A stretch of 64,000 nt of DNA from Fibrobacteraceae bacterium (lineage in GTDB: Bacteria > Fibrobacterota > Fibrobacteria > Fibrobacterales > Fibrobacteraceae): contig JAGBSH010000025.1 in NCBI GenBank assembly GCA_017631885.1, positions 62,001-126,000 on the forward strand, read 5' to 3'. The translations under genes and the position numbers were made by a program. Position 1 is the stretch's first letter. The number at the start of each line of letters is the position of its first letter. Shown here in pieces: positions 16,085-25,705 of the stretch. The notes beneath the pieces were generated by a model. It saw only the letters and a list, made by a program, of their open reading frames with translations, did not search any database and was not told the DNA's origin.

Positions 16085-16350
16085 TTGTCATGGCAAATGA
16101 AATGAAACTATCTAACAACAAATTGTCATCGCGAACGCAGTGCGGCGATTTTGGTTTTTGTCATTACGAGCGTAGCGAAGTAATCTAAAAAAACAAGTGT
16201 TGCTTGCAATGAGATTGCTTCTGTCACTATGTTCCATCGCAATGACAAAAGTGTGCTCGCAATGAGAAGGTTCTCGGGCAAGTTCTGGGTTGTCATGGCG
16301 AGGAGTCTTTTAAGACGACGTGGCCATCTGTTGGCAAGTTGTCATGGCGA
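16085..16350. repeat. Cluster of dispersed GTCATNGCGA-type intergenic repeats
   Basis: This non-coding stretch holds several partial copies, in both orientations, of a motif like GTCATTRCGAGCGNAGCG. Examples start near 16127 and 16159, with GTCATGGCGA near 16291 and 16341 and inverse copies such as CGCAATGAC near 16239. They occur between two minus-strand genes. Such families are common palindromic intergenic repeats in many bacterial genomes. No ORF or terminator explains the region. Confidence 0.65.
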
Positions 16351-16367
16351 AAAAAGTTCTCTAAAAA

Positions 16368-16982
16368 TCACATTTGTAGTGGAGGCATTGGAATGCCTTC
16401 ATAAACGTGTTTGAAACTGGCTTGCCACATACCATTTTTCTTCTGAAAATCAAAGCGGGTCATAGTGGCGTAGGCAAATTTTCCTTCTACAAAATCGTCG
16501 TCAGGAACACCAGCATAAGTATGTAGTACAGAAGCTATTACACCAGCATGTGTAACCCACAAACATTCTTTGTTTTGTTCTAAACAATATTCTAAATGTT
16601 CAGAGACTCTTTTGTCTACATCATAAAAGGATTCACCATTAGGAAAACGATAACCACGAAGGTCATTTTTCCAGGCATTCATTTGAGAACGATCTATTTC
16701 TGTTAGTAATTGATTTTCCCAATCACCAAAATGGACTTCAGCAATATTAGCGCATTCTGTTGGAGAAAAACCTACGACTTCGCTTACCTTTTCAGCAAGT
16801 CGTTTACAGCGAAGTGATGGGCTTGTATAAAAAAGTTCCGGATTAGCTTTTTGTTGTTTTAATGCTTCTAGAACTGGTGGAAACTCATCTTGAAAAGAAG
16901 AGGAAACATCAAAGTCGAGACGCCCGTAACATACATTTTGTGGATTATGCGGTTTAGTGTGGCGAATTGTCCAAAGAATCAT
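16368..16982 (-). CDS. Histidine phosphatase family protein (CobC/phosphoglycerate mutase-like)
   Basis: A 204-residue cytoplasmic phosphatase. The catalytic RH motif is at residues 7-8 (TIRHTKPHN) and the second His is in WVTHAGVI. The motif EVHFGDWEN matches alpha-ribazole phosphatase (CobC) and phosphoglycerate mutase-like enzymes. RLDFDVSSSF and SPSLRCKRLAEKV are the other usual family segments. CobC would remove the 5'-phosphate of alpha-ribazole phosphate in cobamide assembly. No cobalamin genes are nearby, so the substrate is uncertain. The gene lies directly after a probable SRP RNA gene on the same strand. Confidence 0.8.
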   Translation of the reverse strand: MILWTIRHTKPHNPQNVCYGRLDFDVSSSFQDEFPPVLEALKQQKANPELFYTSPSLRCKRLAEKVSEVVGFSPTECANIAEVHFGDWENQLLTEIDRSQMNAWKNDLRGYRFPNGESFYDVDKRVSEHLEYCLEQNKECLWVTHAGVIASVLHTYAGVPDDDFVEGKFAYATMTRFDFQKKNGMWQASFKHVYEGIPMPPLQM

Positions 16983-16997
16983 AAAAAACCTTTAAAT

Positions 16998-17021
16998 AAA
17001 AAAAGTCCCCACAAAGGAGAC
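16998..17021 (-). terminator. Terminator of the small RNA gene
   Basis: On the minus strand, GTCTCC and GGGGAC pair around TTTGT (17005-17021), followed by a run of seven T. It ends transcription of the small RNA just before the histidine phosphatase gene. Confidence 0.75.
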
Positions 17022-17024
17022 AAA

Positions 17025-17124
17025 AGACCTAGGCGACCTCCGCACATAAAAATTCACAAGTCCGTTGCTGCTTTCGCCCTGGCGTGTTGCCCGCAAATAG
17101 TCATTGCGTAGGGCCTAGGAACCA
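17025..17124 (-). ncRNA. ffs: Probable small signal recognition particle RNA
   Basis: The ends pair through CCTAGGC / GCCTAGG (17028-17034 and 17113-17119). On the minus strand the apex reads GCAACACGCCAGG, then GCGAAAGC, then AGCAACGG. This fits the SRP domain IV layout: CAGG, a GNRA-capped short stem, then AGCA, the site bound by the Ffh M domain. The ~100-nt length, high G+C against an AT-rich background, and the terminator agree with bacterial small SRP RNA. The apical stem (GC-GAAA-GC) is one pair shorter than in most species. No covariance-model search was possible, so the call rests on layout. Confidence 0.65.
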
Positions 17125-17297
17125 ATAATATAGGAAAATATGTAAAAAAGAGTGCTAAAAAGCATAAAAAAGAGAAGAAATGTGTTTTTAAGCGTTAAAA
17201 GGTGATAAAGTGATTGTAAAAATATCACAATATTGTAATATTTTATAAATTTTATAGTGTGTAATTAGAATAATCCAAAATTCGGGTTGGTGTGTGT

Positions 17298-20200
17298 ATG
17301 AATAATTGTAAAAAATTGTTCAAGGTTTGGAAGGGCCTTTCTAAGAGTGTATTCTCTTTAATTTTATTTACAAGCGGATTTGTTTCTGCAGCATCTGTTG
17401 CTCCACTGTACTTTGAAAACGTCGGTTCTTCTGCGATGGATAATCCAGAAACCCAACAAGAATATTGGGAAAGTTTGATGAAATACAAACTGTGGGGAAC
17501 AAATGGAATTGATGTCGCTGAAAAAGTTATAATTGGGGATAATGTTGGTTACAATGGAACCGCTAGTGGGGATTTTATAATTCGTAACTTCCAGCATCAT
17601 TTTGGTGGACCGACAATGGTAGGTGGTGACTTTATTTTTTCATCAACTACTGATACGATTTCTATGGGTCCAGTGCGCGTTTTAGGAGATTTGCAAGTTA
17701 ATGGAAAGTCGAACAATGTGATGGAAGGTGATTGGTGTGTACAAGGGAATATCACGCAACGGTATAATGATGGTAGTTTAAATTATTGGAATGAAGTTTT
17801 AACTGGTGGCATTTATAACGATGCTACTACTCTATCTAAGAAAAAAGGTTCATACGAAGATTGTAATGAAGTTATCGCTCCGCCGGTAGAAACAGAGATG
17901 ACTGTTCCTATATGGCCAGAACCTGATTCTTGGGAAGGTTTAGAAGCCATTTCAATGACTAGTAGTTATGCAAATGAAACTTATTTGATTCATGTTCCGC
18001 CTGATTCTGTTGAAACAAATGAATATGGAACTTATGACAAGTATATTACGAATTTCTCTATTGGTGGAAGTACTGGGAAAGTTTTGTATGTTTTGATGCC
18101 ACCTGGAGGTAAATTAACGCGTATTTATTCGCAGAATGGTTTTAATTTCAGCAATTCTGCAAACGATATGAAAATTATCGTGGCTTATGTAGATGAAGGG
18201 GTTACGTTTGACAGAACTACAATGAAATGGGATGTTGCAGCTCCGGCTTCAAAAGATCCTCCTTATCAAAATCAGCCTGCAAATGGTTCTAGCTGGGAAT
18301 TTACAGATATAGATAAAATAAACATTCTTTCTAATACAGATTATGCTGGAAACTTGTTGTTTTATACAACGCAAAATATTAATTGGAGCTATTGGAAAAG
18401 TGCAAGTTTCCAAGGCTCCTGGATTTCTACTGGAACAATAACTGTCGGTGGACACTTCAAATTAGCTGGTCAAGTTATTGCGAACAATTTGAAATTCCAG
18501 GCTGATGTTTCTGGCGATTTCCGTTATGTTCCTTTTGACCCTCCTATTTTAAATATTGACCCGACTGCTCTTGCTAGTGGAAAATTCCTAGAATCAGACG
18601 CCAATCAATATGTGCCGATTAAGTTAGATGCTATTCCAACAACAATGGTTGAATTCAATTACTGCTTTGATGCTCCGGATTCAACAGGAGAAGGCATTGC
18701 TTCCTTTGCGGATTTTGATAAAGAAAAAGCAAATATGGCAATATGCGGAATAGATACTGGACATGTAGTGATACCAGTTGGAAAACTTTATCCTACCGAT
18801 TCTTTATTTGTTAATGCAGTGCTTGATGGGGTAGTTGAAGACGAAGAATCGTTTAAGTTGCATGTTTTTGATATGGGCGGTGCTGTTTTACCTGGCAATA
18901 AACGTTCTGGTTCCTTTACACTTTATATCAAGGATGTTGATAAGAATTTCCCACCAGTATTTAATGATACCATTTTCTCTGTTCCAGAAAATAGTAAAGT
19001 GAATGCTGTTGTTGGAACTCTTAAAGCGGCTGATGTAAATAAAGACGATTTGACTTATACAGTTCTTGGTGGTGATACGACAATATTCCGCGTGGATGCC
19101 TCAGGAAAGGTTATCCTTAAACAAGAAGTGCTTGATTTTGAAACAAGAACGGATTATGAATTGACTGTTTTTGTCACAGATGACTTGTTGAACGATACGG
19201 CAACAGTTAAAATAACTGTTCTTGATGTGAATGAAAAACCAGTAGTTAAAGACTCAAGCTTTAGCATTGCAGAAAATACTTTAAAAGGTACTTCTGTTGG
19301 CATACTCACATTCAGCGACCCAGATAAATTGTCACCAAATAATACATTGAGCTTCTCCATTCTTTCGGGTAATGGTGCTGGCTTCTTTAGCATTTCATCA
19401 ACAGGTGAATTGAGTGGTGCTAAAGATGGCCTTGATTTTGAAACAACAGAAAGCTACACATTGACAGTTCTCTTGTCCGATGCTGGTTCTCCGGTTTTGT
19501 CTGATACGGCAACAATTAAAATAACTGTCCTTGATGTAAATGAAAAGCCAGTAGTTAAAGACTCTAGCTTTAGCATTGCAGAAAATACTTTAAAAGGCAC
19601 TTCTGTTGGTACACTCACATTTAGCGACCCAGATAAATTGTCACCAAACAATACTTTGAACTTCTCTATTCTTTCGGGTAATGGTGAAGGTTTCTTTAGT
19701 ATTTCCTCAACAGGTGAATTGAGTGTTGCTAAAGATGGCCTTGATTTTGAAACAACAGAAAGCTACACATTGAAAGTTCTCTTGTCTGATGCTGGTTCTC
19801 CGGTTTTGTCTGATACAGCAACGGTTCAGATTTCTGTTCTTGATTTAAATGAAAAGCCAACAGTTAAAGATGATGCTTTCAGCATTGCAGAAAATACTTT
19901 AAAAGGTACTTCAGTTGGTACGCTCACATTTAGCGACCCAGATAAATTGTCACCAAACAATACTTTGAACTTCTCTATTCTTTCGGGTAATGGTGATGGC
20001 TTCTTTAGTATTTCCTCAACAGGCGAATTGAGTGTGGCTAAAGATGGTCTTGATTTTGAAACAACAGCAAGTTATACATTGACAGTTCTCTTAACAGATG
20101 CCGGCTCACCAAGTTTGAAAGATACGGCAACGGTTCAGATTACCATTCTTGATGTAAACGAAAAGCCAATCATTTCTGATGCTTCTTATTTGGTAGAAGA

Positions 20201-23200
20201 AAATAATAAGAGTGGCTTACTTCTTGGAACACTTTCTGTTTCTGAACCAGATATTTTGGCACCAAATAATACCTTGAGTTTTGAAATTCTTTCAGGGAAT
20301 GACGGTGCTTATTTTGCTGTTTCTGATGACGGGAAATTAACAGTTGCTCGTTCAGGTCTTGATTTTGAAAGTGTTGAATCTTATACACTTACCATTTTGG
20401 TGTCAGATGCTGGCACTCCAGTATTGTCTGATACAGCAACAGTTCAAATAACTGTTCTTGATGTGAACGAAAAACCAACAGTTAAAGATGATGCCTTTAG
20501 CATTGCAGAAAAAACTTTAAAAGGTACTTCTGTTGGTACGCTCACATTTAGCGACCCAGATAAATTGTCACCAAACAATACTTTGAGTTTCTCTATTCTT
20601 TCAGGTAATGGTGAAGGTTTCTTTAGCGTCTCTTCAACTGGCAAAATAAGCGTTGCAAAGGATGGGCTTGATTTTGAAAAAGTTTCAAGTTACACTTTGA
20701 CTATTCAGGTTTCTGATGCAGGCTCTCCAAGTTTGAAGGATACGGCAACGGTTAAAATAACTGTTCTTGATGTGAACGAAAAACCAGTTGTTGAAGATGA
20801 TGCCTTTAGCATTGCAGAAAATTCTAATAAAGGTACTTCAGTTGGAACTCTCACGTTCAGCGACCCAGATAAATTGTCACCAAACAATACTTTGAAATTC
20901 TCTATTCTTTCAGGAAATGCTGATGGTTTCTTTAGTGTTTCTTCGGCAGGCAAAATAAGTGTTGCTAAAACAGGTCTTGATTTTGAAAAAGTTTCAAACT
21001 ATACCTTGACCATTCGCATTGCTGATGCAGGCTCTCCTTCATTATCAGATACGGCAACTATTGAAATTTCCATTCTTAATGTGAATGAAAAACCTGTAAT
21101 TGCTGATGCTGAATTTACCATTCCTCGTTCTGCAACGGCTGCTGATTTAGTCGGTGTATTGAAAGCAACAGATGTAGATGCAGGTGATCAGGCTTTGCTT
21201 TCTTATGCTGTGATTACTTCTGGCGTTCCATTTGAACAAAAATCTTCTTCTGCAGATTTAATTGTTAAAGGGACAACGCCTTTTGTGAATGTGGCTAAGA
21301 ACATTTATCTATTTGAAGTAGTGGTTACCGATAAAGGTGGCTTAAAGGATACGGCAAGCGTTACCGTAAAAGTGAAAAATAACGCTCCGGAAATTGTGAC
21401 AGAAGAAATTCAAATAGCTGAAAATAGCCGAGATTCAATAAAAGTAGAAGTTTCTGATGCCGATGGCGATACAAAGTTCTCTTATTCTATAACTGATCCG
21501 AATAACAAATTTGTTATCAACCCATCTACAGGTGTGGTTAGTTTAAAGAAAGATGTTTCTTTAAATTATGAAAGTGCCGATTCAGTTTTGTTTATTCAAG
21601 TGACTGTTTCGGATGGTTTGGAATCAACAACGAAAAAGATAAAAGTTAAAGTTGTTGATGTAAACGAACGCCCAAATATTGAAAACCAATCCTTTGTTGT
21701 TGCTGAAAATGCACTTGTGAATACGGAATTTGGTCAAGTGAAAGCTTCTGACCCAGATAATGATAAATTGACTTATTCTGTAATAGGCGGTGATTCAGAT
21801 TTCTTTACTCTGAATGAAAAATCAGGAATGCTTTCAGTGAAAAAAGCAGAACTAGATTATGAAAAGAAAAAATCTTATTCTTTAAAAGTAGTTGTTAATG
21901 ATGGAAAATTGAAAGATACAGCTGTTGTAACGATAAATATTTCAAATATCCTTGAACAATCTATCGTTAATGTTATGACTGTAGAAAGCGGAATTACTCG
22001 CTACGAAATAAAGAAAGACACCGCATTTATTAACAGAACTTTCGCAAATATCAGTTGGGTTTTGATTAACAAATTAGGCAAGAATTCTTATAAGGATACT
22101 TCTTTACAAGATTTGCCAGATGGTTGTCATACTTATCGATTTGCTGATACTGATAAAACCATCGATATCCGTGGGCGTGATTCAGTGACTATTTGTGTAA
22201 GCACAAGTGTTCCTGAAGTTGTAATCAAGCCTTTGGATAAAGATTCTTCAAAAATCACTGGCGTGACAATTGTTGAAGGAACATCTTCAAAAGATTCGTC
22301 ATTCTATGTGAATGAAAAAGATAATGATTTGGTTGCTATTGTTAAAGATCCACTGACAAATTCTGTGGATACGCTTCCTTTACAAGTTCGCTTGGATTCT
22401 GTTGTTGTGCCGAAAAAAGTTCTTGAAACGGCAACAGAAATTCAAAAAGAATTTTTCCCAGAACCAAATGATTCAACAAAGAAAGTAACTATTGAAAATG
22501 GTAAAGTAGCAGTAGAATACACTCAAAAAGTAAATGGCACAACTGTTACTGTGAAGTATTATGAAACAGAATCCGGCGAAAAGATTTTGGATTCAGAAGG
22601 TCGTGAAGTTGTTTATGTAACTTATGCAACTGTTTTAAATGGCGATACGGTAAAAATTTCCTACCCGGCAGATGCTTTGACAGGAAAACCGGTACAAGTT
22701 GTAGCGGGGGCTAATTCTTCAAATGGTTCTAATGTATCTGGCGGCTCTGGAGAATCTGGAAGTTCAAGTTCGTCAAAACCAGGAACTTCATCAAAACCAG
22801 GAACTTCTTCTAAACCTGGTTCCAATAATAACTCGGGCAGTTCTTCTAATGGAAGTGGTTCAAATTCCTCTTCAGGGAATGGTTCGGGAAGTTCTTCTGG
22901 CTCATCTGAAGATTCTTCAATATTAGACTCATTTGTGGGCGGCGTATTTGAAATTTCTTATGTTTACCAAGATAAGAAAGGAAATATTGTTGAAGTTTCT
23001 TACCCTGTTGATAAGAAAGGAAATATTCTTGAAAATGAAAATGGGGACAAGAGTTATGAAGTGACTTATTCTTATGTAAATAGTTATGGTAACTCTGCAT
23101 CACATACTGTTTCTATTATCTTAGATGAAGTGCTTCCAGTTGTGAAAATCTTGTCACCAGAACACTTGTCTAAACATTCTTCTGTTTCAATTGAAGTAGT

Positions 23201-24116
23201 CTGGACTGTTGATGGTGTTGAACAAGATACATTGACATTGCAGAGTCTAGATGTTGGAACAAACATAATTATTAGAACATTCCGTGATAAAGCAGGAAAC
23301 GAAGCTTCTGATACTGTTGCGATTACAATGAAGAATGCTAAAAACGTTGTGATTTCTATGGTAGAACCTGTTGTAAAAGTGGACCCTGAAAAAGCAGAAG
23401 AACTTTATGCAGGAAACCCTCCAGAAGAAGATGAACGCTTTGCAGTTTCAATTTTTAATCCAAGAGAAGAAAAAGAAGTGACTGTTCTTCAAGGTAATTC
23501 TTCCAATGTTGAAAAAGCAGATGGCGAAGAACCTTACCCAGGTTACCCAGGAGAACACCTTGGGCCAACGATGAAAGTGGAATTGAAAATGCCTTCTGTC
23601 AATGCGTTTGGTGGTCTTGCTACCATTGATGATATGATAGAATCTGATGGTTTGGTTTCACTTGAAGCAGGTGGTGGCTGGGATAGAGAAAAAATAACTG
23701 TTGATGAATACATCAGTGATTACTGTTCTGAAGAATTCCAGCAAGAAGTGGATAAATCTAATTTGGCTGCAACTCCACTTTATACAGTGAAGTATAAAAT
23801 GCATGTTTGGATTTATACATCGCTAGGTAATTTTGTTGATGATTTCTCATTCTCTCTTGATTTGACAGATGGAAACTTGGTCAATGATGCTGGCGTTTTG
23901 GAACTCTTCTTTGAAATGAAACCTGGCGTGGATGGTGCTTTACGAGCTTCTTCAGGTCGCTTGCTTGGAACAGGAGCTTATCTTGTAAAAACAGAAATTT
24001 CTTCTGTTGCCAAATTGCGTTGCCAGTTGCCAGATAAAAAGGTCGGTTCAAAAATTATTGAAAAAGAAAATGACTTGACTTCATTTGGCTATTCAAGACC
24101 AGTACATTTGAAATAA
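17298..24116 (+). CDS. Giant secreted cadherin-repeat surface protein
   Basis: A 2272-residue protein; ATG 17298 follows GGTTGGTGTGT. The signal segment covers ~1-35 (SVFSLILFTSGFVSA). Residues ~36-550 form an N-terminal beta-rich region with repeated 'GG-F-hydrophobic' strands. From ~550 to ~1560 there are about ten cadherin-like domains, each ending in the Ca2+-binding DVNEKP type linker, with FSIAENT near each start and DFET in the middle. Several are almost identical in DNA. A Ser/Gly/Pro/Asn linker (~1810-1875, SSKPGTSSKPGTSSKPG) separates a C-terminal region of ~400 residues. Such proteins usually act in adhesion or cell-surface assembly; here binding to plant fibre is only an inference. 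A terminator follows. Confidence 0.82.
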   Translation: MNNCKKLFKVWKGLSKSVFSLILFTSGFVSAASVAPLYFENVGSSAMDNPETQQEYWESLMKYKLWGTNGIDVAEKVIIGDNVGYNGTASGDFIIRNFQHHFGGPTMVGGDFIFSSTTDTISMGPVRVLGDLQVNGKSNNVMEGDWCVQGNITQRYNDGSLNYWNEVLTGGIYNDATTLSKKKGSYEDCNEVIAPPVETEMTVPIWPEPDSWEGLEAISMTSSYANETYLIHVPPDSVETNEYGTYDKYITNFSIGGSTGKVLYVLMPPGGKLTRIYSQNGFNFSNSANDMKIIVAYVDEGVTFDRTTMKWDVAAPASKDPPYQNQPANGSSWEFTDIDKINILSNTDYAGNLLFYTTQNINWSYWKSASFQGSWISTGTITVGGHFKLAGQVIANNLKFQADVSGDFRYVPFDPPILNIDPTALASGKFLESDANQYVPIKLDAIPTTMVEFNYCFDAPDSTGEGIASFADFDKEKANMAICGIDTGHVVIPVGKLYPTDSLFVNAVLDGVVEDEESFKLHVFDMGGAVLPGNKRSGSFTLYIKDVDKNFPPVFNDTIFSVPENSKVNAVVGTLKAADVNKDDLTYTVLGGDTTIFRVDASGKVILKQEVLDFETRTDYELTVFVTDDLLNDTATVKITVLDVNEKPVVKDSSFSIAENTLKGTSVGILTFSDPDKLSPNNTLSFSILSGNGAGFFSISSTGELSGAKDGLDFETTESYTLTVLLSDAGSPVLSDTATIKITVLDVNEKPVVKDSSFSIAENTLKGTSVGTLTFSDPDKLSPNNTLNFSILSGNGEGFFSISSTGELSVAKDGLDFETTESYTLKVLLSDAGSPVLSDTATVQISVLDLNEKPTVKDDAFSIAENTLKGTSVGTLTFSDPDKLSPNNTLNFSILSGNGDGFFSISSTGELSVAKDGLDFETTASYTLTVLLTDAGSPSLKDTATVQITILDVNEKPIISDASYLVEENNKSGLLLGTLSVSEPDILAPNNTLSFEILSGNDGAYFAVSDDGKLTVARSGLDFESVESYTLTILVSDAGTPVLSDTATVQITVLDVNEKPTVKDDAFSIAEKTLKGTSVGTLTFSDPDKLSPNNTLSFSILSGNGEGFFSVSSTGKISVAKDGLDFEKVSSYTLTIQVSDAGSPSLKDTATVKITVLDVNEKPVVEDDAFSIAENSNKGTSVGTLTFSDPDKLSPNNTLKFSILSGNADGFFSVSSAGKISVAKTGLDFEKVSNYTLTIRIADAGSPSLSDTATIEISILNVNEKPVIADAEFTIPRSATAADLVGVLKATDVDAGDQALLSYAVITSGVPFEQKSSSADLIVKGTTPFVNVAKNIYLFEVVVTDKGGLKDTASVTVKVKNNAPEIVTEEIQIAENSRDSIKVEVSDADGDTKFSYSITDPNNKFVINPSTGVVSLKKDVSLNYESADSVLFIQVTVSDGLESTTKKIKVKVVDVNERPNIENQSFVVAENALVNTEFGQVKASDPDNDKLTYSVIGGDSDFFTLNEKSGMLSVKKAELDYEKKKSYSLKVVVNDGKLKDTAVVTINISNILEQSIVNVMTVESGITRYEIKKDTAFINRTFANISWVLINKLGKNSYKDTSLQDLPDGCHTYRFADTDKTIDIRGRDSVTICVSTSVPEVVIKPLDKDSSKITGVTIVEGTSSKDSSFYVNEKDNDLVAIVKDPLTNSVDTLPLQVRLDSVVVPKKVLETATEIQKEFFPEPNDSTKKVTIENGKVAVEYTQKVNGTTVTVKYYETESGEKILDSEGREVVYVTYATVLNGDTVKISYPADALTGKPVQVVAGANSSNGSNVSGGSGESGSSSSSKPGTSSKPGTSSKPGSNNNSGSSSNGSGSNSSSGNGSGSSSGSSEDSSILDSFVGGVFEISYVYQDKKGNIVEVSYPVDKKGNILENENGDKSYEVTYSYVNSYGNSASHTVSIILDEVLPVVKILSPEHLSKHSSVSIEVVWTVDGVEQDTLTLQSLDVGTNIIIRTFRDKAGNEASDTVAITMKNAKNVVISMVEPVVKVDPEKAEELYAGNPPEEDERFAVSIFNPREEKEVTVLQGNSSNVEKADGEEPYPGYPGEHLGPTMKVELKMPSVNAFGGLATIDDMIESDGLVSLEAGGGWDREKITVDEYISDYCSEEFQQEVDKSNLAATPLYTVKYKMHVWIYTSLGNFVDDFSFSLDLTDGNLVNDAGVLELFFEMKPGVDGALRASSGRLLGTGAYLVKTEISSVAKLRCQLPDKKVGSKIIEKENDLTSFGYSRPVHLK
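19228..21090 (+). repeat. Tandem ~309-bp cadherin-encoding repeats
   Basis: Six consecutive copies start at or near 19228, 19540, 19850, 20158, 20466 and 20775, each ~103 codons. Copies 1-3 and 5-6 share long identical stretches; the fourth (from ~20158) is clearly diverged. The pattern implies recent internal duplication or gene conversion. Confidence 0.85.
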
Positions 24117-24132
24117 TTATAAATAGCATAAA

Positions 24133-24163
24133 AATCCGAAGAGAAATCTTCGGATTTTTTTTA
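24133..24163 (+). terminator. Terminator after the cadherin-repeat gene
   Basis: AATCCGAAG (24133-24141) and CTTCGGATT (24148-24156) form a 9-bp stem with a 6-base loop, followed by a run of T. It lies 16 bases after the stop codon. Confidence 0.92.
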
Positions 24164-24240
24164 TTTCATTTTTTGTAGATGAAGTTGCGATAAAAATAGA
24201 TTTTTATATTTATCAAGCAAATTTTAAACAAGGAATTATA

Positions 24241-25683
24241 ATGAGAGACCAATTTGAAAGTCCATTGATTAAGCGTTATGCTAGTAAAGAAATGAGCTTT
24301 ATTTTTAGCCCGCAATACAAATTTCAAACATGGCGGAAACTTTGGATTTTTTTGGCCGAATCAGAAAAAGAATTAGGTCTTCCGATAACACAAGAACAAA
24401 TAGATGAATTAAAAGCTCATGCAACAGATATTAACTTTGATGTAGCTGAAGCAGAAGAAAAACGTCGTCGTCACGATGTGATGAGTCATGTATATGCTTA
24501 TGGCGTTCAGTGTCCTAAGGCAAAAGGTATTATTCATTTAGGCGCTACATCTGCATATGTTGGCGATAATACTGATTTGATCCAGATGCAACAAGCAATG
24601 ATTATTGTCCGTAAACGACTTTGTCGTGTGATGGATAAACTTTCTGCATTTGCGATGGAATATAAAGATTTGCCTCAGTTGGGGGCAACACACTTTCAAG
24701 CCGCGCAGTTGACAACAGTTGGAAAACGCGCTTGTTTGTGGCTTCAAGATTTTTTAATTGATTTAGAAGAATTGAATTTTTTGATTGAAGTTTTGCCTTT
24801 CCGTGGAGTTAAAGGCACAACAGGAACACAAGCAAGTTTTATGGAACTTTTCAATGGCGACGAAGAAAAAATTATTGAACTTGATCGCCGTGTTAGTGAA
24901 AAGGCTGGTTTTAAACGCGTGCTAACTATAACTGGGCAGACTTATACCCGTAAATGGGATAACCGCGTAAACCAAGTTCTCTCTTCTATTGCTCAAAGCC
25001 TTCATAAATTTGCAACCGATATGCGTTTAATGCAAGGTTTAAAAGAAGTTGAAGAGCCTTTTGAAAAAACTCAAATTGGTTCTTCGGCAATGGCTTACAA
25101 GCGTAATCCAATGCGTAGCGAACGTATTTGTTCTTTAGCTCGTTTTGTAATGGCACAAGTGAATAGTACTGCTTTAACACAAGCCACACAATGGTTTGAA
25201 CGCACTTTAGATGACAGCGCTAATAAACGTTTGGCTATTCCAGAAGCTTTTCTTGCAATGGATGCTATGCTTATTATTGCAGAAAACGTTACGAATGGTT
25301 TAGTGGTTTACCCGAAAGTAATTGAAAAGCGGATAATGGCAGAACTTCCATTTATGGCAACAGAAAACATTATTATGGAAGGTGTGAAAAATGGTGGCGA
25401 CCGCCAAGAACTTCACGAAGAAATTCGCGTAATGAGCATGGAAGCAGGTAAGGTTGTGAAAGAAGAGGGAAAAGATAACGATCTTCTTGAACGTATCCTT
25501 AAAAATGAAGTTTTCCAAAAATTGGGCATTACAGAAGAAAAGCTTAAAGAAATTTTAGACTTGAAAAAATTTGTGGGCAGAGCCCCTGGGCAAGTTGTAA
25601 AATTTATTCAAGAAGAAGTTTCTCCTGCAATTCAAGCTATCCCTGAATGGGATAACATTGATGCAGGAGAATTGAAAGTTTAA
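24241..25683 (+). CDS. purB: Adenylosuccinate lyase
   Basis: A 480-residue fumarase/aspartase-superfamily enzyme. It cleaves SAICAR and adenylosuccinate, releasing fumarate, in purine synthesis. The signature loop [15 protein letters not shown] begins at residue ~280. Other active-site segments are [10 protein letters not shown] (the catalytic-base region near 80-90), [12 protein letters not shown] and GTTGTQASF. The length and the AYKRNP signature are closest to the eukaryote/long-type PurB (~480) rather than the shorter Bacillus type (~430). It stands alone, preceded by a weak AT-rich promoter region and the terminator of the upstream gene. The assignment is secure at family level. Confidence 0.94.
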   Translation: MRDQFESPLIKRYASKEMSFIFSPQYKFQTWRKLWIFLAESEKELGLPITQEQIDELKAHATDINFDVAEAEEKRRRHDVMSHVYAYGVQCPKAKGIIHLGATSAYVGDNTDLIQMQQAMIIVRKRLCRVMDKLSAFAMEYKDLPQLGATHFQAAQLTTVGKRACLWLQDFLIDLEELNFLIEVLPFRGVKGTTGTQASFMELFNGDEEKIIELDRRVSEKAGFKRVLTITGQTYTRKWDNRVNQVLSSIAQSLHKFATDMRLMQGLKEVEEPFEKTQIGSSAMAYKRNPMRSERICSLARFVMAQVNSTALTQATQWFERTLDDSANKRLAIPEAFLAMDAMLIIAENVTNGLVVYPKVIEKRIMAELPFMATENIIMEGVKNGGDRQELHEEIRVMSMEAGKVVKEEGKDNDLLERILKNEVFQKLGITEEKLKEILDLKKFVGRAPGQVVKFIQEEVSPAIQAIPEWDNIDAGELKV

Positions 25684-25705
25684 TTTGTGTTAGTAATTGG
25701 GATTT

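Noticed and set aside
19228-21090. CRISPR-like regular repeats
   Set aside because: The period is ~309 bp, in frame, and encodes cadherin domains; no short spacers are present anywhere in the window.
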